Assembly: GCA_009617715.1 (NCBI GenBank) | Contig: VTFK01000574.1 | Span: 1-64,000, forward strand | From: Plectrocnemia conspersa | Taxonomy: Eukaryota; Arthropoda; Insecta; Trichoptera; Polycentropodidae | Length of the DNA: 64,000 nt | Direction of reading: 5' to 3' | Shown: positions 24,261 to 36,030 of the stretch, piece after piece | How positions within the stretch are numbered: position 1 is the first letter of the stretch | Layout: the number at the start of each line of letters is the position of its first letter | Translations under genes and position numbers: made by a program | Notes under the pieces: generated by a model | Seen by the model: only the letters and a program-made list of their open reading frames with translations | Database searches by the model: none | What the model was told of the DNA's origin: nothing

Positions 24261-24464
24261 TACAAATTAAAAAAGTTCACAGTTATACAATAGTTACTAG
24301 AAAATATAATAGTTACTAGTAGTAGTTGTTGATTGTGTTTAACCTGTTATAAAGCATTAGGCTTAACATCTATCATGTTGCATCAAGCTTAATATACTAG
24401 TCAATATATTTTGCTCTAAATATAATTTGTATGAAGTTTTAAATTAAACTTTCAGCAAAAGTAG

Positions 24465-24770
24465 GCGCAGTTAAACTGGATGTTTGAGAACTATAGCAAC
24501 ATGAGCCGAGTGGGAGGAGTGTATAAACAAGACTTTGGCAAAAAGTGAAAACACAAAACTTCGGTTCTCGTCGAGTGCAGCATGAACGATACAGCCTGAA
24601 GGCTATGGGTTTTTAACATCTCAACAGTCACGATACAGTATGGTTATACTTGACCGGAAAGTAAAATTATGGCTAATTGCTTGGGGTACCAATGGCCGAC
24701 AAGCTAATTCATCATGTAAATGTCGCATTGGCATCAATTACAAGCGGAACAGTTTATAATGCAAATTAAC
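24465..24770. promoter_or_regulatory. Higher-GC island
   Basis: Complex non-coding stretch with GGCTAATTGCTTGGGGTACC (about 24671) and AAGCTAATTCATCATGTAAA (about 24700). Homeodomain-like TAATT cores; function inferred only. Confidence 0.25.
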
Positions 24771-25715
24771 ATGATAGGTTAGAATATAAAACTGTTTATA
24801 AACAATATATTATTTTTTTATTATGTGTAAAAAATGAAGAGGTCAAAAGGAGGAGAACCGAACCGGTCTGGTATCTTTATGCTATATTACGTATCTTATT
24901 GACCTCAGTGACCTATTCGAAAAATAAAAATAAACATTGTAAAACTGCATATATAGTTTTCTTAAATAAAAAAATAAAATAAATGTTGGCTTGTGCGAAA
25001 TCTTGTTTTTAATGTAATGTATTAAATAATAAATGTTTAAAGATACATTAAAATTGAAGTAGGCGTCTTGAAATTAATTATTCATAGTTAATTCTTTGTT
25101 TAAGAGTGAGTTTTTGGTTTTATTCGTCTGGTTATTTAAATATTAAATTTTATTTAATGAATATATTATGATAATTATATTCCAACATATTTTAACGTAA
25201 ATTTTAAATCTTTTGAAGCTGAATAGTAATTTAAAATATATCATTATCTATTGTTGTTGATTTTAATGCTGTATTTATTATTAATATTCATATAATAATA
25301 TTTACTGATACTGTAACAATAAATATGCCTAACATATAAGAATCTTTACTTTACATATAAATTAAATTAGATCAAAATTCTACTAAAATTTATAGCCTTT
25401 GAGTATTTATAATCTTTATAAGATAAATATTTTTCGTACTTTTTAAAGAAGGATCAACAACTCAATAATCAAACTTTGATTTTATTCTTCTTGTTTCTTT
25501 TAATTTGTATTATTATGTTTTATTTTTATTTATTATTGGTTTATCAATTTGTATTGTAAGAGAGTACCTAAATAAATATATCATTTTTTTGTATATAAGT
25601 ATTTATCATCTATAAATAATATTTTAAGTATAATAATTAATACGTTTTTTGAATACATAATAATAATAATATTTTTGGTATATTAATTAATACGGTTTTT
25701 CAATTCATATTAAAA
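24771..25715. other. AT-rich desert
   Basis: Nothing recognised. Confidence 0.45.
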
Positions 25716-25865
25716 ATGATGCGCAGCATCCGAGGGGCGCATACCCTCCGGTGATGAGGCGTCTGAGGGCTCCGATCATTAGGAGGCGCTGCCGTTAGTC
25801 TTTCACCCATTGAGTGCATAGTCTTTGTGGCGTTACTCAGAGGTAGGAGGGTGAAAAGATATGGA
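25716..25865. repeat. Abrupt GC-rich patch
   Basis: GCATCCGAGGGGCGCATACC and GATGAGGCGTCTGAGGGC stand out from extremely A/T-rich flanks. It abuts the 3' side of the LINE tail on the minus strand. Probably a fragment of an unidentified repeat; no coding signature. Confidence 0.3.
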
Positions 25866-25873
25866 TTCAGGTT

Positions 25874-26262
25874 CTTGAATTATTATCTATTTATTAACAT
25901 ATTTACATTAAATTAAGACTATCGTGACTAACAGGTTATCTTAATGCGTCACGATGGTAAAAAAACAACGCATTGTATTATTACAATACAAAAAATAATA
26001 CGTAGTTAAAAAAATCATACAGTATTAAAATTAAATAAAACCAATTAGATCAATGTTCAATGCCAGCTTATTAAGGAGCCGGATGACGACAGCAATAATC
26101 GAGTCAAATAATACAGACACATCCTAGCTCTAACGGGCATCAACAGAGGATGAGATCGTGATTCTTGCACAAAAAACTGGAATCCCTCAATACTAGTTTT
26201 ATTATCGACAGATCCTTTCAGTAATTTAACCCCCCCCCCCGCCACCACCCCTTAGCTACTCC
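25874..26262 (-). mobile_element. LINE 3' end, copy 2
   Basis: The minus strand shows the diagnostic hairpin (ATCGTGAC/GTCACGAT, 25921-25955), then the tail AATTTAATGTAAATATG on its left. Upstream on the minus strand, up to about 26262, is more complex sequence that may be the LINE 3' UTR and end of its ORF, but I could not match it to the 61-kb copy. Only the part below about 25960 is firmly assigned. Confidence 0.55.
26230..26240 (+). repeat. 11-base poly-C run
   Basis: Eleven consecutive C bases, followed by GCCACCACCCC. Exceptional in this base composition. Confidence 0.9.
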
Positions 26263-26280
26263 ACTGATAAAACTGTAAAC

Positions 26281-26450
26281 ATTATTTATTTACGATATAA
26301 ATACATGTCAAATAATCGAATTATATGACATGTTATTCCTTGTAGTTACATGACAGGCGTAAGCCCAATGAGTTACAGCGGGGTAAATCAGTACCAACTA
26401 TTAAAACCAGATTGAAAGTCTGACAATTGGTGACATTCATATCAAATTAA
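26281..26450 (-). mobile_element. SINE 3' part, copy e
   Basis: On the minus strand, TAGTTGGTACTGATTTACCC, then TGTAACTCATTGGGCTTACG, then CCTGTCATG, ending in AAATAAATAAT at 26291-26281. It matches the 3' half of SINE copy b (29855-29900). The tRNA-like head is not visible. Confidence 0.6.
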
Positions 26451-27589
26451 AAAATATTAGGTATTATAATTTACAATTAAAATATCACTTTGCAAATGGG
26501 GCCGATTTTTAATTAACGCATATTTTTAATAATTATTTTGAACCCGTAAATTCTGGCCTTACAGACTACGTTATTCCGGTCTTAAAACTAGAGCTGTATT
26601 TTGACTCTGATTTTAAGATTTTTTGCTAGCTTTGTAATTTTAAAATTATAAAAAAAATAAAAAGTTTAAAAAAATCATTAAGCAAAAAAGGTCACGTCTT
26701 TCTAATTCACATATTAAATTATTATAATGATATATTTAAAAAAGGAAATATAAAAAAATATGTTTATATTTAGTAAAACGTTATATTAAAATAAATAAAA
26801 TATATTTAATAATTATACATTCAAGGGAAAAAGTTTGTTTTATATATTTTATTTTGACAGGTTAAATCTAATCTTTATTTTTTAATAATATTAAATCTAA
26901 ATTTAATATTTTTCATTGGTGATTTAAACTGTAGTAGATCTTAAAAATAATTGCTTCTAATAAGTCAGTGTCTATGAAAGCTCTTAAATTAAATTAAATT
27001 ATTTTAAACGTGGAAAATAAAGAGATATGTTCTTAATAAAATAAACCGTTACATAAATATATTTTGACAAATGTTAAAAATCAGCAAAAAAATTAATCAG
27101 TTTATTTTTAAAATATCAGTTTTTCAGCCCTTTTCTTAGAAGGAATAATAATACTGAATAATTATTTCCATATTTCTAGAATTGGTATATATTATACACA
27201 TGTCATCCCATTGAGTAGATTTATTTAATTCAATACATTTGATTTCCAAGAAACTTTATATTTAGGCTCCTGAAGAAAAAAAAATTACTTCCTCTTTATT
27301 GTTAAATTGTAAACAATACTAAATATAATATTTAAATAACTATCATCTCAAGAGAAAATTAAATTTTATATTATCTAAACTTGACTAAAAGTATTTTTTT
27401 TAAATTAATGAAGATTGTCTTACAGTATAAAAAAAGCCTTAAATAATTTATAAAAAAAAATTAAATTGGCCCTATTTAAAATCCGTTTTTATTTTTTATT
27501 TTTCATATTGTTTGTAGTATAATTACATAAGTATCATTTTTATCCCGATCTAATTACTTTAAAATCCTATATATTTATATTCATTCACA
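26451..27589. other. AT-rich desert
   Basis: Nothing recognised. Confidence 0.5.
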
Positions 27590-28100
27590 CACAAACCAAA
27601 CTCATCAGCATGCACGATTCTTAGCTCGTGAGAAACCATCCAGGGTATTCCGTTTAAATACCCTTCCTTCGCTCGCGCTCAATCGCGCTGTAATTGAAAG
27701 TCCACTTTACAATTAGACCATACTATGGATACTATCATTACAATGGAATTTCGAGGTAACCTAAGATGTACCGGGCTACCCCACTCGGACAGGTCGTCGT
27801 TCCGTTGTTTAATATATGAACCGTAATGAGGGGAAGAATTTAAAGAATCGGATAATAGAACGTCCCGGCACGAATGCCGTAATCGCTTTCGATATATTAG
27901 AGATGCCTAGATCAGTGTGTAGCACCTGCATCTTTTTCTTTATTTATGTATTAGACCATATAGGATGTTGTAGTGAAATAACGACAGGACCGGTAACGCC
28001 CTGTAAGCAAAACAAACTTCCGCCCGGGGGCGACTGAATAATGTAGCGGAAAAATCTCATGTAATGCTGCTGCATTCGTTCCAAGCGAGCTTTGATTTCT
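27590..28100. promoter_or_regulatory. Higher-GC island, about 500 bp
   Basis: Among the longest complex islands: CGCTCGCGCTCAATCGCGCT near 27671, GGACAGGTCGTCGTTCCG near 27788, CTTCCGCCCGGGGGCGACTG near 28018. Frames open on both strands over the right half encode nothing recognised. Candidate conserved non-coding element. Confidence 0.3.
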
Positions 28101-28980
28101 TATAGAATCGGATAGAATATTTTTCCGATTTAAATTAATTAAAAATTTATACGAAGAGATACGTAACTTGGTAAAACTGGTAGACAACTTTCATTAGAAC
28201 AGTAAGTGTATTAAGGAATGGATTAAAACTTTTGCTTTAATAGTTTTACATTTTAGTATTGAAATTAAGTTTTACATTGTAAAACACTATTGATTTTGGC
28301 TACCGCAAAAATAGTTTTTTAAATCAGGGTTTAATGTCTCGTTTTTCATATACCATCGAATTTATATTTTCAAATTTAAATATGTAAAATACTTTAAAAA
28401 AAATTATAATTTGATTAATTCAATATGAAATATGCTGTTGATAAGAACGCTTGATAAATAAATTTATTATATTATTTTTAAATAATTTTCTTAGAATTTT
28501 GCAACCCCAAAAAAGTTTCTAAAAAAAATTTTGAGACCAATAGTTTGGCTGAAGACAACATATCAATGGTAATACAGATAAACATATATATATACCACAT
28601 ATAAATGAACAGCAAAAAATATAGATGCATTTTACAGAAAAATATAGAAAAAATACAGGTCATAGAATTAAAAAGATTTTTCTGGCGTATCGAGTTGTAT
28701 TATTGTCGGCCGTGATGTTTGTGTGTTCTCGAAGTGTTAACAATACTTTGGGGCGTGCGCCCAATTGCTTCAGCGTGGTCGTGGCTGGTATAAAATCGAC
28801 CAGTATCATTATTTTTATAAGTGAAAATATAAAATATGAAATATACACATTCACTAAAAAATAAATATTATATTCAGTTATTTTTTTTTTTTAAATTCAT
28901 AATATATTTTAAGCAAGTATACTTAAATCCAATAACACAAATGTTATTTCAATTAACAAACCAATAAACCGAAATCCCAT
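28101..28980. other. AT-rich sequence with a small GC patch
   Basis: A 100-bp patch at 28690-28800 (GGGGCGTGCGCCCAATTGC) is GC-richer. No gene recognised. Confidence 0.35.
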
Positions 28981-29345
28981 CTAGCAGCTTTGAAGAGGAT
29001 CGAGCCCTTCACCACTGTCGAGAGGGCCCGACCACTTAAGAGTCTGCCACAATTCGGTATATCTACATGTGCCTTGAGGCGCAAATGGAAGAAGCGACAG
29101 CACGTGCTCGAGCCGCATCGTATTCACAAACGCAATTCGTCTTTTTCTCTCGCTCCAAAAACGGAACAGAAACGAATAGGCGAGCCACCAGTCGGACGGG
29201 TTCGAGATTTTAAACAGTGGACAGGAGCAACGTCTGCTGTCAACTTTATTTACACGGAACGTGCTCAGAGTTCTAAACGGGCGAGTGGATGCAACAATCG
29301 ACAAAAACAAAACTTATCAGATAAGTTGTTAAGCTAACGTTTTTT
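28981..29345. promoter_or_regulatory. GC-rich island open on both strands
   Basis: Frames of 109 codons (minus, 28981-29310) and 115 codons (plus, 28990-29337) overlap almost completely, which follows from few A/T stop triplets rather than coding. Neither translation has a recognised domain. An exon of a real gene cannot be fully excluded, but no splice context supports one. Confidence 0.3.
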
Positions 29346-29619
29346 TAACTTGGATCTGAAGATATGTGTGAGTGGTGCATTTTAGTTAACCCATTTCGTA
29401 ACATGGTGAAAATATAACAAACTAAATAAAATGGTCCCAAAGTAACAATTTATAATAAGTTATAATATCCACTTTGCGCTCCTACATATTTGAACGTGCA
29501 GTGACAGATCTAAATTATTGCAGACACAAACGAAAAGAACACCCCAATTATAAAATGGCTTATGATCTAAGATATGCGGATCATAAACTTATGAAATAAT
29601 TGATAAAAGCAGATATATA

Positions 29620-29935
29620 TGGTTGGATTAGCGTAGTCCGAAAGGACTAGACTAGCAATCCAAAAGGCGTGGGCTCGAGCCACGGCAGCAAACTCGAATT
29701 TTTATTTAAAAAAAAGGCAATCTTATTTTTTTTTAAATGGCACTAGCTGCAACGTGACATCTATTGATTATGATAACATAGATTCCCAGACTAAAAAGTC
29801 TGTTGGTTAAAACTTACTTGTAAGAATTCATCATGTCTGATTGATTCACCTAGTTAGTACAAATTTACCCTATTGAAATGCATTAGACTTACGCCTGTCA
29901 GGATACAACGGAAAATTTAAAAAATAAATAAATCA
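29620..29935 (+). mobile_element. tRNA-derived SINE, copy b (most complete)
   Basis: The head (29621-29695) contains GGATTAGCGTAGTCC and the B-box-like GTGGGCTCGAGCCACG. The junction CTCGAATTTTTATTT is shared with copy a, as are body words near 29742-29765 (GCACTAGCTGCAACGTGACA). The 3' region reads ACCCTATTGAAATGCATTAG, then ACGCCTGTCAGG (29891-29902), then AAATTTAAAAAATAAATAAAT. This tail is a diverged form of the LINE 3' hairpin and tail at 61428-61497, suggesting LINE-dependent mobilisation. Confidence 0.75.
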
Positions 29936-30477
29936 ACACAGAACGTAAAAAAACCATACAAGCAAAATATTTATTGCTGGTGTATAAACATATTTAACAA
30001 TGCATTAAGTAACAGAAAGTAATTTGTAGAAAAAAATGTTTTTTAACAAAGCCAACCGACGCAGATTTTATTGGAATTAAAATAAATAAATCTGACCGAA
30101 ACTGAGGGACATTTCTTTTATAACACGAGTTAAATAGACCATTATATTATGTTTTAATAACGAAAATTTTAAAGTTGTCTGTAATTAGTTTTTTTAAATC
30201 GGAAAGACGATTTTTTTATTTCTTCTTAAAAAAATCAAATTAAAGCCGAAACATTGCTTTAGAGTCTTCTAGAAGTCCTTTAGCCTCCTAGAAGTAGCTG
30301 CTGAAGAGGCGAAAAATTAAAATTATCCAGTCATTTATATTTATGAAACATCAAAGTGAACAGGACATTAATGTAGAATGGAAATCTAGCGTTTAACTTC
30401 AACTTAATTTTAACACGTTTAAAAATTTAGCTATAAATGATTTGCTACGATTCTCAGACCGGCTCTCAAGACAGTTT
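29936..30477. other. AT-rich sequence, nothing recognised
   Basis: No gene or element end seen; TCTTCTAGAAG and CTCCTAGAAG palindromic words lie near 30266 and 30285. Confidence 0.4.
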
Positions 30478-30757
30478 ACTATAAAAAATAAAATTGTAAT
30501 ATAAAACAATTAAAATATTCTTGCTAGGTGCGGAGTAACATCAGCAATTTTAATTTTTCTTAGTTATCCAATATAAAACAATAAAATAATAAATAATACA
30601 CATTTTTATACTACTCTAAAAGACATCAGTATAGCCTGCAATTACCAACAATAAAAAAATTGACATTTTTATACCAGAAAATACAAATTTGATGTATCGA
30701 ATACTACGATAAAACAACCCTTAATTTAAATATAAGCATAAAATGCCAAAAGCACAG
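30478..30757 (+). repeat. Dispersed AT-rich repeat R1, copy A
   Basis: Shares ordered blocks with 44368-44695: GGAGTAACA, TAATACACATTTTTA, AGCCTGCAATTACCAACAAT, GTATCGAATACTACGATAAA and TTAAATATAAGCATAAAATG. Same orientation, perhaps 70-75% alike over about 280 bp. Non-coding. Origin unknown; likely a non-autonomous transposon. Confidence 0.6.
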
Positions 30758-33040
30758 ATTTCTTAAAATCTGATGGACATATTTGAATAACTCCATATCT
30801 TCAGTTAAATATACTTTAATTTGCAGATTCTCCAATGTTTGTTCTTAGTTTTTTTTCTCAACTAGAACCACCCACATTTTTTTTTATAGTTTTTTTTTAT
30901 AATAAAGCTAACAAGAAAATTTTTAACATAAAAATGGGTTTCAACCTGTAACATGTGATGTACATATTTTTGTGAAATTAATTATTGTATAAAAATACAC
31001 GTTTTTAAAATATATTAAAGGGGAATTTTAATAGAGACAAAAAATGGTTTATACCATAATAATTTACAAATATAACCACTAAATGATCAAAGATATAGAA
31101 TTATATAATTGTTGAAAAATAATAAACTCACCAAAGAGTAATATACCGTAATAACAAGCTATAAAACTTATCATTAACAAGGCTTTAGTTAAAAACATTT
31201 ATATATTAGGAGTGAAAACTACCACCAATGCTTAAAAACAGTTAATAAAGTAAATAATATATTGCTGACAGAGAAATATTTCATTTACGATAACAAATTG
31301 TTTGGAATTATCTGGTATCTTGGGTTATACTTAAAATATTTATAAATATAGAAATGATAAAAATATTATGGCAAAGATCTAGCAAAATATAATGTATCTT
31401 GTTATTTGAATAAGTTGAATTTGACGATTCTATAGATCGAATGACTTAAAAAAATGAAGGATTTGTTATGATATGAGCTGATATTTATGTTCTAAAATAT
31501 AGGTTAGAAGTTATTAAAGCACTGAATTAGAACGATATCAGCTGAAATCTAGGCACACCAGATATTTGACAAAAAGGTTAATTTTTGTAGTTGATCTAGT
31601 AATAAAATAGGTGAAAAGTCTGGACTTGTCTTAAGAAATCTGACTAGTAACCATAGCTGAATTTTTAATCTTTTAATATTAAAAAATAATTTTACCTTTT
31701 ACAAAAAATATATTAACGTTTCTTACTATATGAAAAACACATTAATTAATGTATTATATTTAAGTACAAGTAGCTGTTTTGTTACTATTTTTTAGTTTAC
31801 AGGACTAAATTTTAAATATATCAAATAAGACTAATAGTAATTAAAAATATATAGTAAATTAAGAAAAACATATAAAAACCATTTATAAAGTAAAGTAAAA
31901 AAACTATAATTAAATTATTAAACAGTAAATAGTATTATTATTATAACTATTTACTTATCTGAAGACATGGAGCTTCTAAAAATAATACTACGATTTTTTC
32001 CATCAATGAATTTTCAGACAAAGATTTGAAATTTGTGCAAATATCAAATTATATTTTAAAACCCTACTTCAATCGATATATCTTGTAATAAATTAAATTA
32101 CGTTTAAATTTAATAAAATATAACATAAAAAGAGAATTTCCTTTTAAGTTTTTAAAACACATAAACTAAAAATAACGAAATGGATTTTGACTGAAATAAC
32201 ATATAAAAAACCTTAGTATTAATACACAACAATCTTAAATTCAGATAATATTTAAAATGTGCTGAATATTCCAGATGTGTATAAATAACTAATATTCTAA
32301 TTATTTGTACTATTAAAAATTCGCGAAGAGAAAATTTTCCAAAACATTTTTTTAAATTATTTGTAAATACAATAGTTATTAATAAACAATGAAAATGCCA
32401 AATACAAATAATTAGCTTTTTTTTTTCGTTACATTTAGATATCTAAAATGAATGGCTTAAAAAAACATAGCAATACTTACACTAATCAATGTGAGGGTCA
32501 ATGAAATAAATTTCTCAATTCAAGCGATGATGCCAGTTTACTCAATTAACAAGGTAATGCACGAAATAGTAGCTACTAGTTACCCAGTTAAGTCCCTAAG
32601 CTCCATAAATACAAGTGGATTGCCACAATGAAACCACTCCTTAATGTTGATATTCCTACTACTATCATTGTGACTGTAAATATCTTTAGAGATGAGTGTT
32701 CAATTTTAACTAACAATGTTATAAGTAGAACATCAACACTTAAATATATTAAAGTATTACATATATTACTATATAACTAAAAAAAACGGTAGAATTTTTG
32801 TTCGAAAGCTAGTACATAAATACATAAGTAAAGGGTTTAAAAATATATCTCAAATCTTTTTATGCAATCTGTTCAGTTCAGCTGCTGCACCTGCCAATCG
32901 CATAAAGGGCTATAATTTATCAAAGGCATGTATGCTTCAAACTTTTATAAGATATTCACAATCGATTTAAGAATTAAATTATTTTATTTTATTTCTATTC
33001 TATTCGCAAAACGAGACTTAAATACGCAATAAAGGAATTC
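30758..33040. other. AT-rich desert
   Basis: More than 2 kb of simple sequence without recognisable features. Confidence 0.5.
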
Positions 33041-33310
33041 AGACCGTCGTCGAGTTTATTTAAAAGAGGGTCCTTGTCACGTTATGCGGCAATTTGTCTG
33101 CAGAAAGCCTCTTGCAACGTGAAAAAATGGGATGAGACACGATGAAAAATTCGCCAGTCTCTCCGTGTAATTCTGCAGCATTCCCGAAATTAATGAAAAA
33201 TAAAATTATTTTCACAAAAATGAGGAAGCAAAAAAATAAAGCGGTCCGAACTGCCGAGCAGGTGCCTCGATGTTCCAAAGTCACCTGCTACTTTTAGATG
33301 CAGCAAATTA
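33041..33310. promoter_or_regulatory. Higher-GC island
   Basis: Complex stretch (GACCGTCGTCGAG near 33042; GGTCCGAACTGCCGAGCAGG near 33243). The 74-codon minus-strand frame has a hydrophobic middle but no recognised family. Probably non-coding. Confidence 0.25.
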
Positions 33311-33864
33311 GATAGGTGCAGCTGATGCATTTGAAAGATGAGCTTTGGATGGCTTAAAAAAGCTTTATAGATATAAAAAGATTACTAAAATATATGTATG
33401 GGCTTATTATGGTTTTTTATAAAAATAAATCTGAACAACGCCTCTATCGTATTTCGTAAACAATGTGGTATTATTGGTAGGGTATTATAAATTTTGCTTT
33501 CAATTGAAAATATGTGTATTTATAAGATTAAATAAAAAAATTAAAAATTGATTGACAACATGCAGTATTTAAAAAAACAATACTAAATATCTTAAGATCT
33601 TACGCCTAAATACTTTTTATTATGAAAAAAAAAATCTAAGGATAATTAGTTGCAAATTAATAAGATTTGATCCTTTCTGATTATATTATAAGCACTAGTA
33701 ACTAAATATGTTAAGAAATGATAGTTGTAAACGATTTATATAATTGGAAATATTATTTGATATATCCTTCACGAAAAGACTGGAAAACCCAATTTGTGAT
33801 TATTGATCAGAATTATAATTTTATTTTAACCACTAATTCTGTTTTTTTAGACACGATAGAAATA
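33311..33864. other. AT-rich sequence, nothing recognised
   Basis: Simple sequence; the plus-strand frame at 33718-33909 ends inside the tRNA-like segment and is chance. Confidence 0.4.
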
Positions 33865-33945
33865 GCAAAACTCTGTAGCCCATATGGGATTCAAACTCGG
33901 GTCTTATAATTATTTATCACTGACTATCGTGCTGCTTTATGAGCA
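33865..33945 (-). mobile_element. tRNA-like SINE head, copy c
   Basis: On the minus strand: CTCATAAAGCAGCACGATAG, then GACCCGAGTTTGAATCCC with the B-box-like GTTTGAATCCC. It resembles a degenerate tRNA or a SINE head of another subfamily. No matching body or tail is visible downstream. Confidence 0.45.
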
Positions 33946-34480
33946 AATATCATTAGATAGATTGTCACTAGTAATAACTATTTTTTTTACAAAAAATAGT
34001 AATATTAATTAATTTAAAAAAATAGGTATCAAAAAATTATAAAATAGTTCTTCTAATTGTAGCTTTCAACATTAAATGTGAGCGATACAAATTAAATATA
34101 ACAAATTAAATAAGCCCTAGTGTAATATGTAGGTATGTATAATATGTATTTAATCAAAACTTTTAATATTAAAGTTATAAAAAGTCCAATTGGAACATAA
34201 ATTGTCAAAATGAAATCGTAAATTTTTTTATTATATTGCGTTATGTTTTTAAATTTAATAACAATGTTTTTTTCACGTTTTAACGTTAACTTGACCCTCG
34301 GCGTGACATTAAACCGCACAAAAATTACATCACGTTCTTAATAAAATTTAAAACAAATAAAAAATAAATCACACTTTTTTACGATTACTTTTTATCCGTC
34401 TGATATAAAAAAACAAAATAAAAACCTCAACGAACGAATCAATATATAATAGATATGTGTGATATAAACACGAAAAAGAG
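33946..34480. other. AT-rich sequence, nothing recognised
   Basis: Simple sequence only. Confidence 0.4.
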
Positions 34481-35060
34481 GAAAGATGTAAAAATGAGCC
34501 GGCCGTAAAAGACCATCATCCTCACTCCCTTATGCAAATGCATCTTGTTCGGCCCACAACAACGAATAACCATGTTCGAGCACTTGGACGTCCAGGCATT
34601 TCTCACCCGTAAAAGGCCAATAAAAGTCAAATGGGCAAACGGATAAAAAAGGTCTTCGAGGGACCCCTTGTTGGTTTTGGTATCACGGAGCGCTATGGAC
34701 TTATGAAATCATATTCCGCTTCGACACGCAGATATAGCATATATCTACATACTGCGCGGTATGACAAAAAAGTTTGTGAAATAATAATTTACACTCTCTT
34801 AAATTGAAAGATGAAATTATCTTCAAAAACAAATACATGTAAATAGTTTTCCGATACATGATTTGTGTATATTTATACCTCTTTTTATTATAATAATAGC
34901 AACATATTCTTTTTTGTACAAAGATGAAATTACACAATTTAATATTAAAATTTTACTGTCGGGACACACAATTAAATATTTGCGACTTGCAGAACAAGTT
35001 TATTCATCTCGCCGGCGCTATTCAAATGCACGCGATGATCGGATATCCAGCGGACTAATG
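34481..35060. promoter_or_regulatory. Paired higher-GC islands (34490-34740, 34960-35060)
   Basis: The first holds CCCGTAAAAGGCCAATAAAA (34607-34626), whose TTTATTGG and TTTACGGG complements resemble posterior Hox/Caudal-type sites. The second has ATCTCGCCGGCGCTATTC and GATGATCGGATATCCAGC. No gene recognised. Confidence 0.3.
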
Positions 35061-35330
35061 ACAAATGTACCTAAACAAGTGAATGTGTATTACTTATTGA
35101 GTTATATTTTTACTAAAATAAATATAATTTCACTAACTCAGCCAGTTTAAAGATATCAAATTTTTTTTAATGTAATTGCACTGCTTCATATCAATAAAAC
35201 TGTACCTATTTATTTACAAACAGATGATCCGGTACGTGCAATTCTAAATAATTCACAGAATTATAAAGTAAAATATGTAAAATAAACTAAAACTGAACGC
35301 AAACTTTACTAAAAGGATATAACCTAAAAA

Positions 35331-35362
35331 AAGTTCTTAAGGTATAGTTAGCTTAAGAACTT
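35331..35362. repeat. Perfect short hairpin
   Basis: AAGTTCTTAAG and CTTAAGAACTT are perfect 11-bp inverted arms with a 10-base loop, with CTTTCTTAAGC following. Possibly a decayed MITE centre or chance in AT-rich DNA. Confidence 0.7.
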
Positions 35363-35590
35363 TCTTAAGCCCAAAATCACATAAATTTAATTAGCGCTTA
35401 TGAGTTTAAATATATTTTTTCTATTAAAAATACATAATAAAAACAATAAAGCTAGTAAAAATATAACTTAACAATCACTTAAAAATCAGTGAAATTAAAG
35501 GCATTGTCAAGTCTATCAGATTTAAAAAAATTCAGGATCTACCATCAGGAACTTTTACAAATTATAACTTACAAAAGAATTACATTCCTT

Positions 35591-36030
35591 ATACATTTAC
35601 GCTGACGCACGTGACGATCAGTGGTTTGGACAGAATAAGAGCCACTTTCAAATGCACATTTTAAATTAACGCAAACAATGGACGTCAATATCTTAATCGA
35701 AAGAGATTAATAGAAGTAACGACCATCGATAAAATGTATCTATCAGGTACTTAAATTACGAGTGCTATGAGCCAGCGTTGTTTAATTTAAGTTGCTCAAA
35801 AGCATCTTAACTAAATAATCTGTTTCCGCCCCAAATCGTCGCATTGGCTCATGTGGCGAAAGTAAAAAAAGAACAATAGCACCTTCCATGCAATACAGTT
35901 GCATCTATTTCGTTTTCGACTTCAGATATATGTGTAATTTATTCGCACTCACACTACGCGGAGCTACGCCGATTATCGACTAAGACATAAAAGACAAAGG
36001 AAGTAGCTGCTTTTCACTCCACGTATTGTA
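35591..36030. promoter_or_regulatory. Higher-GC island
   Basis: Complex non-coding sequence (ACGCTGACGCACGTGACGATC near 35599; CTGTTTCCGCCCCAAATCG near 35820; ACTACGCGGAGCTACGCCG near 35953). Regulatory potential inferred from composition only. Confidence 0.25.

Noticed and set aside
29386..29410. TTAACCCATTTCGTAACATGG as a piggyBac-like end
   Set aside because: No inverted partner next to TTAA was found within several kilobases.
29621..29695. Functional tRNA gene on the plus strand
   Set aside because: Arms are imperfect and the segment is followed by the SINE body and tail seen in other copies.
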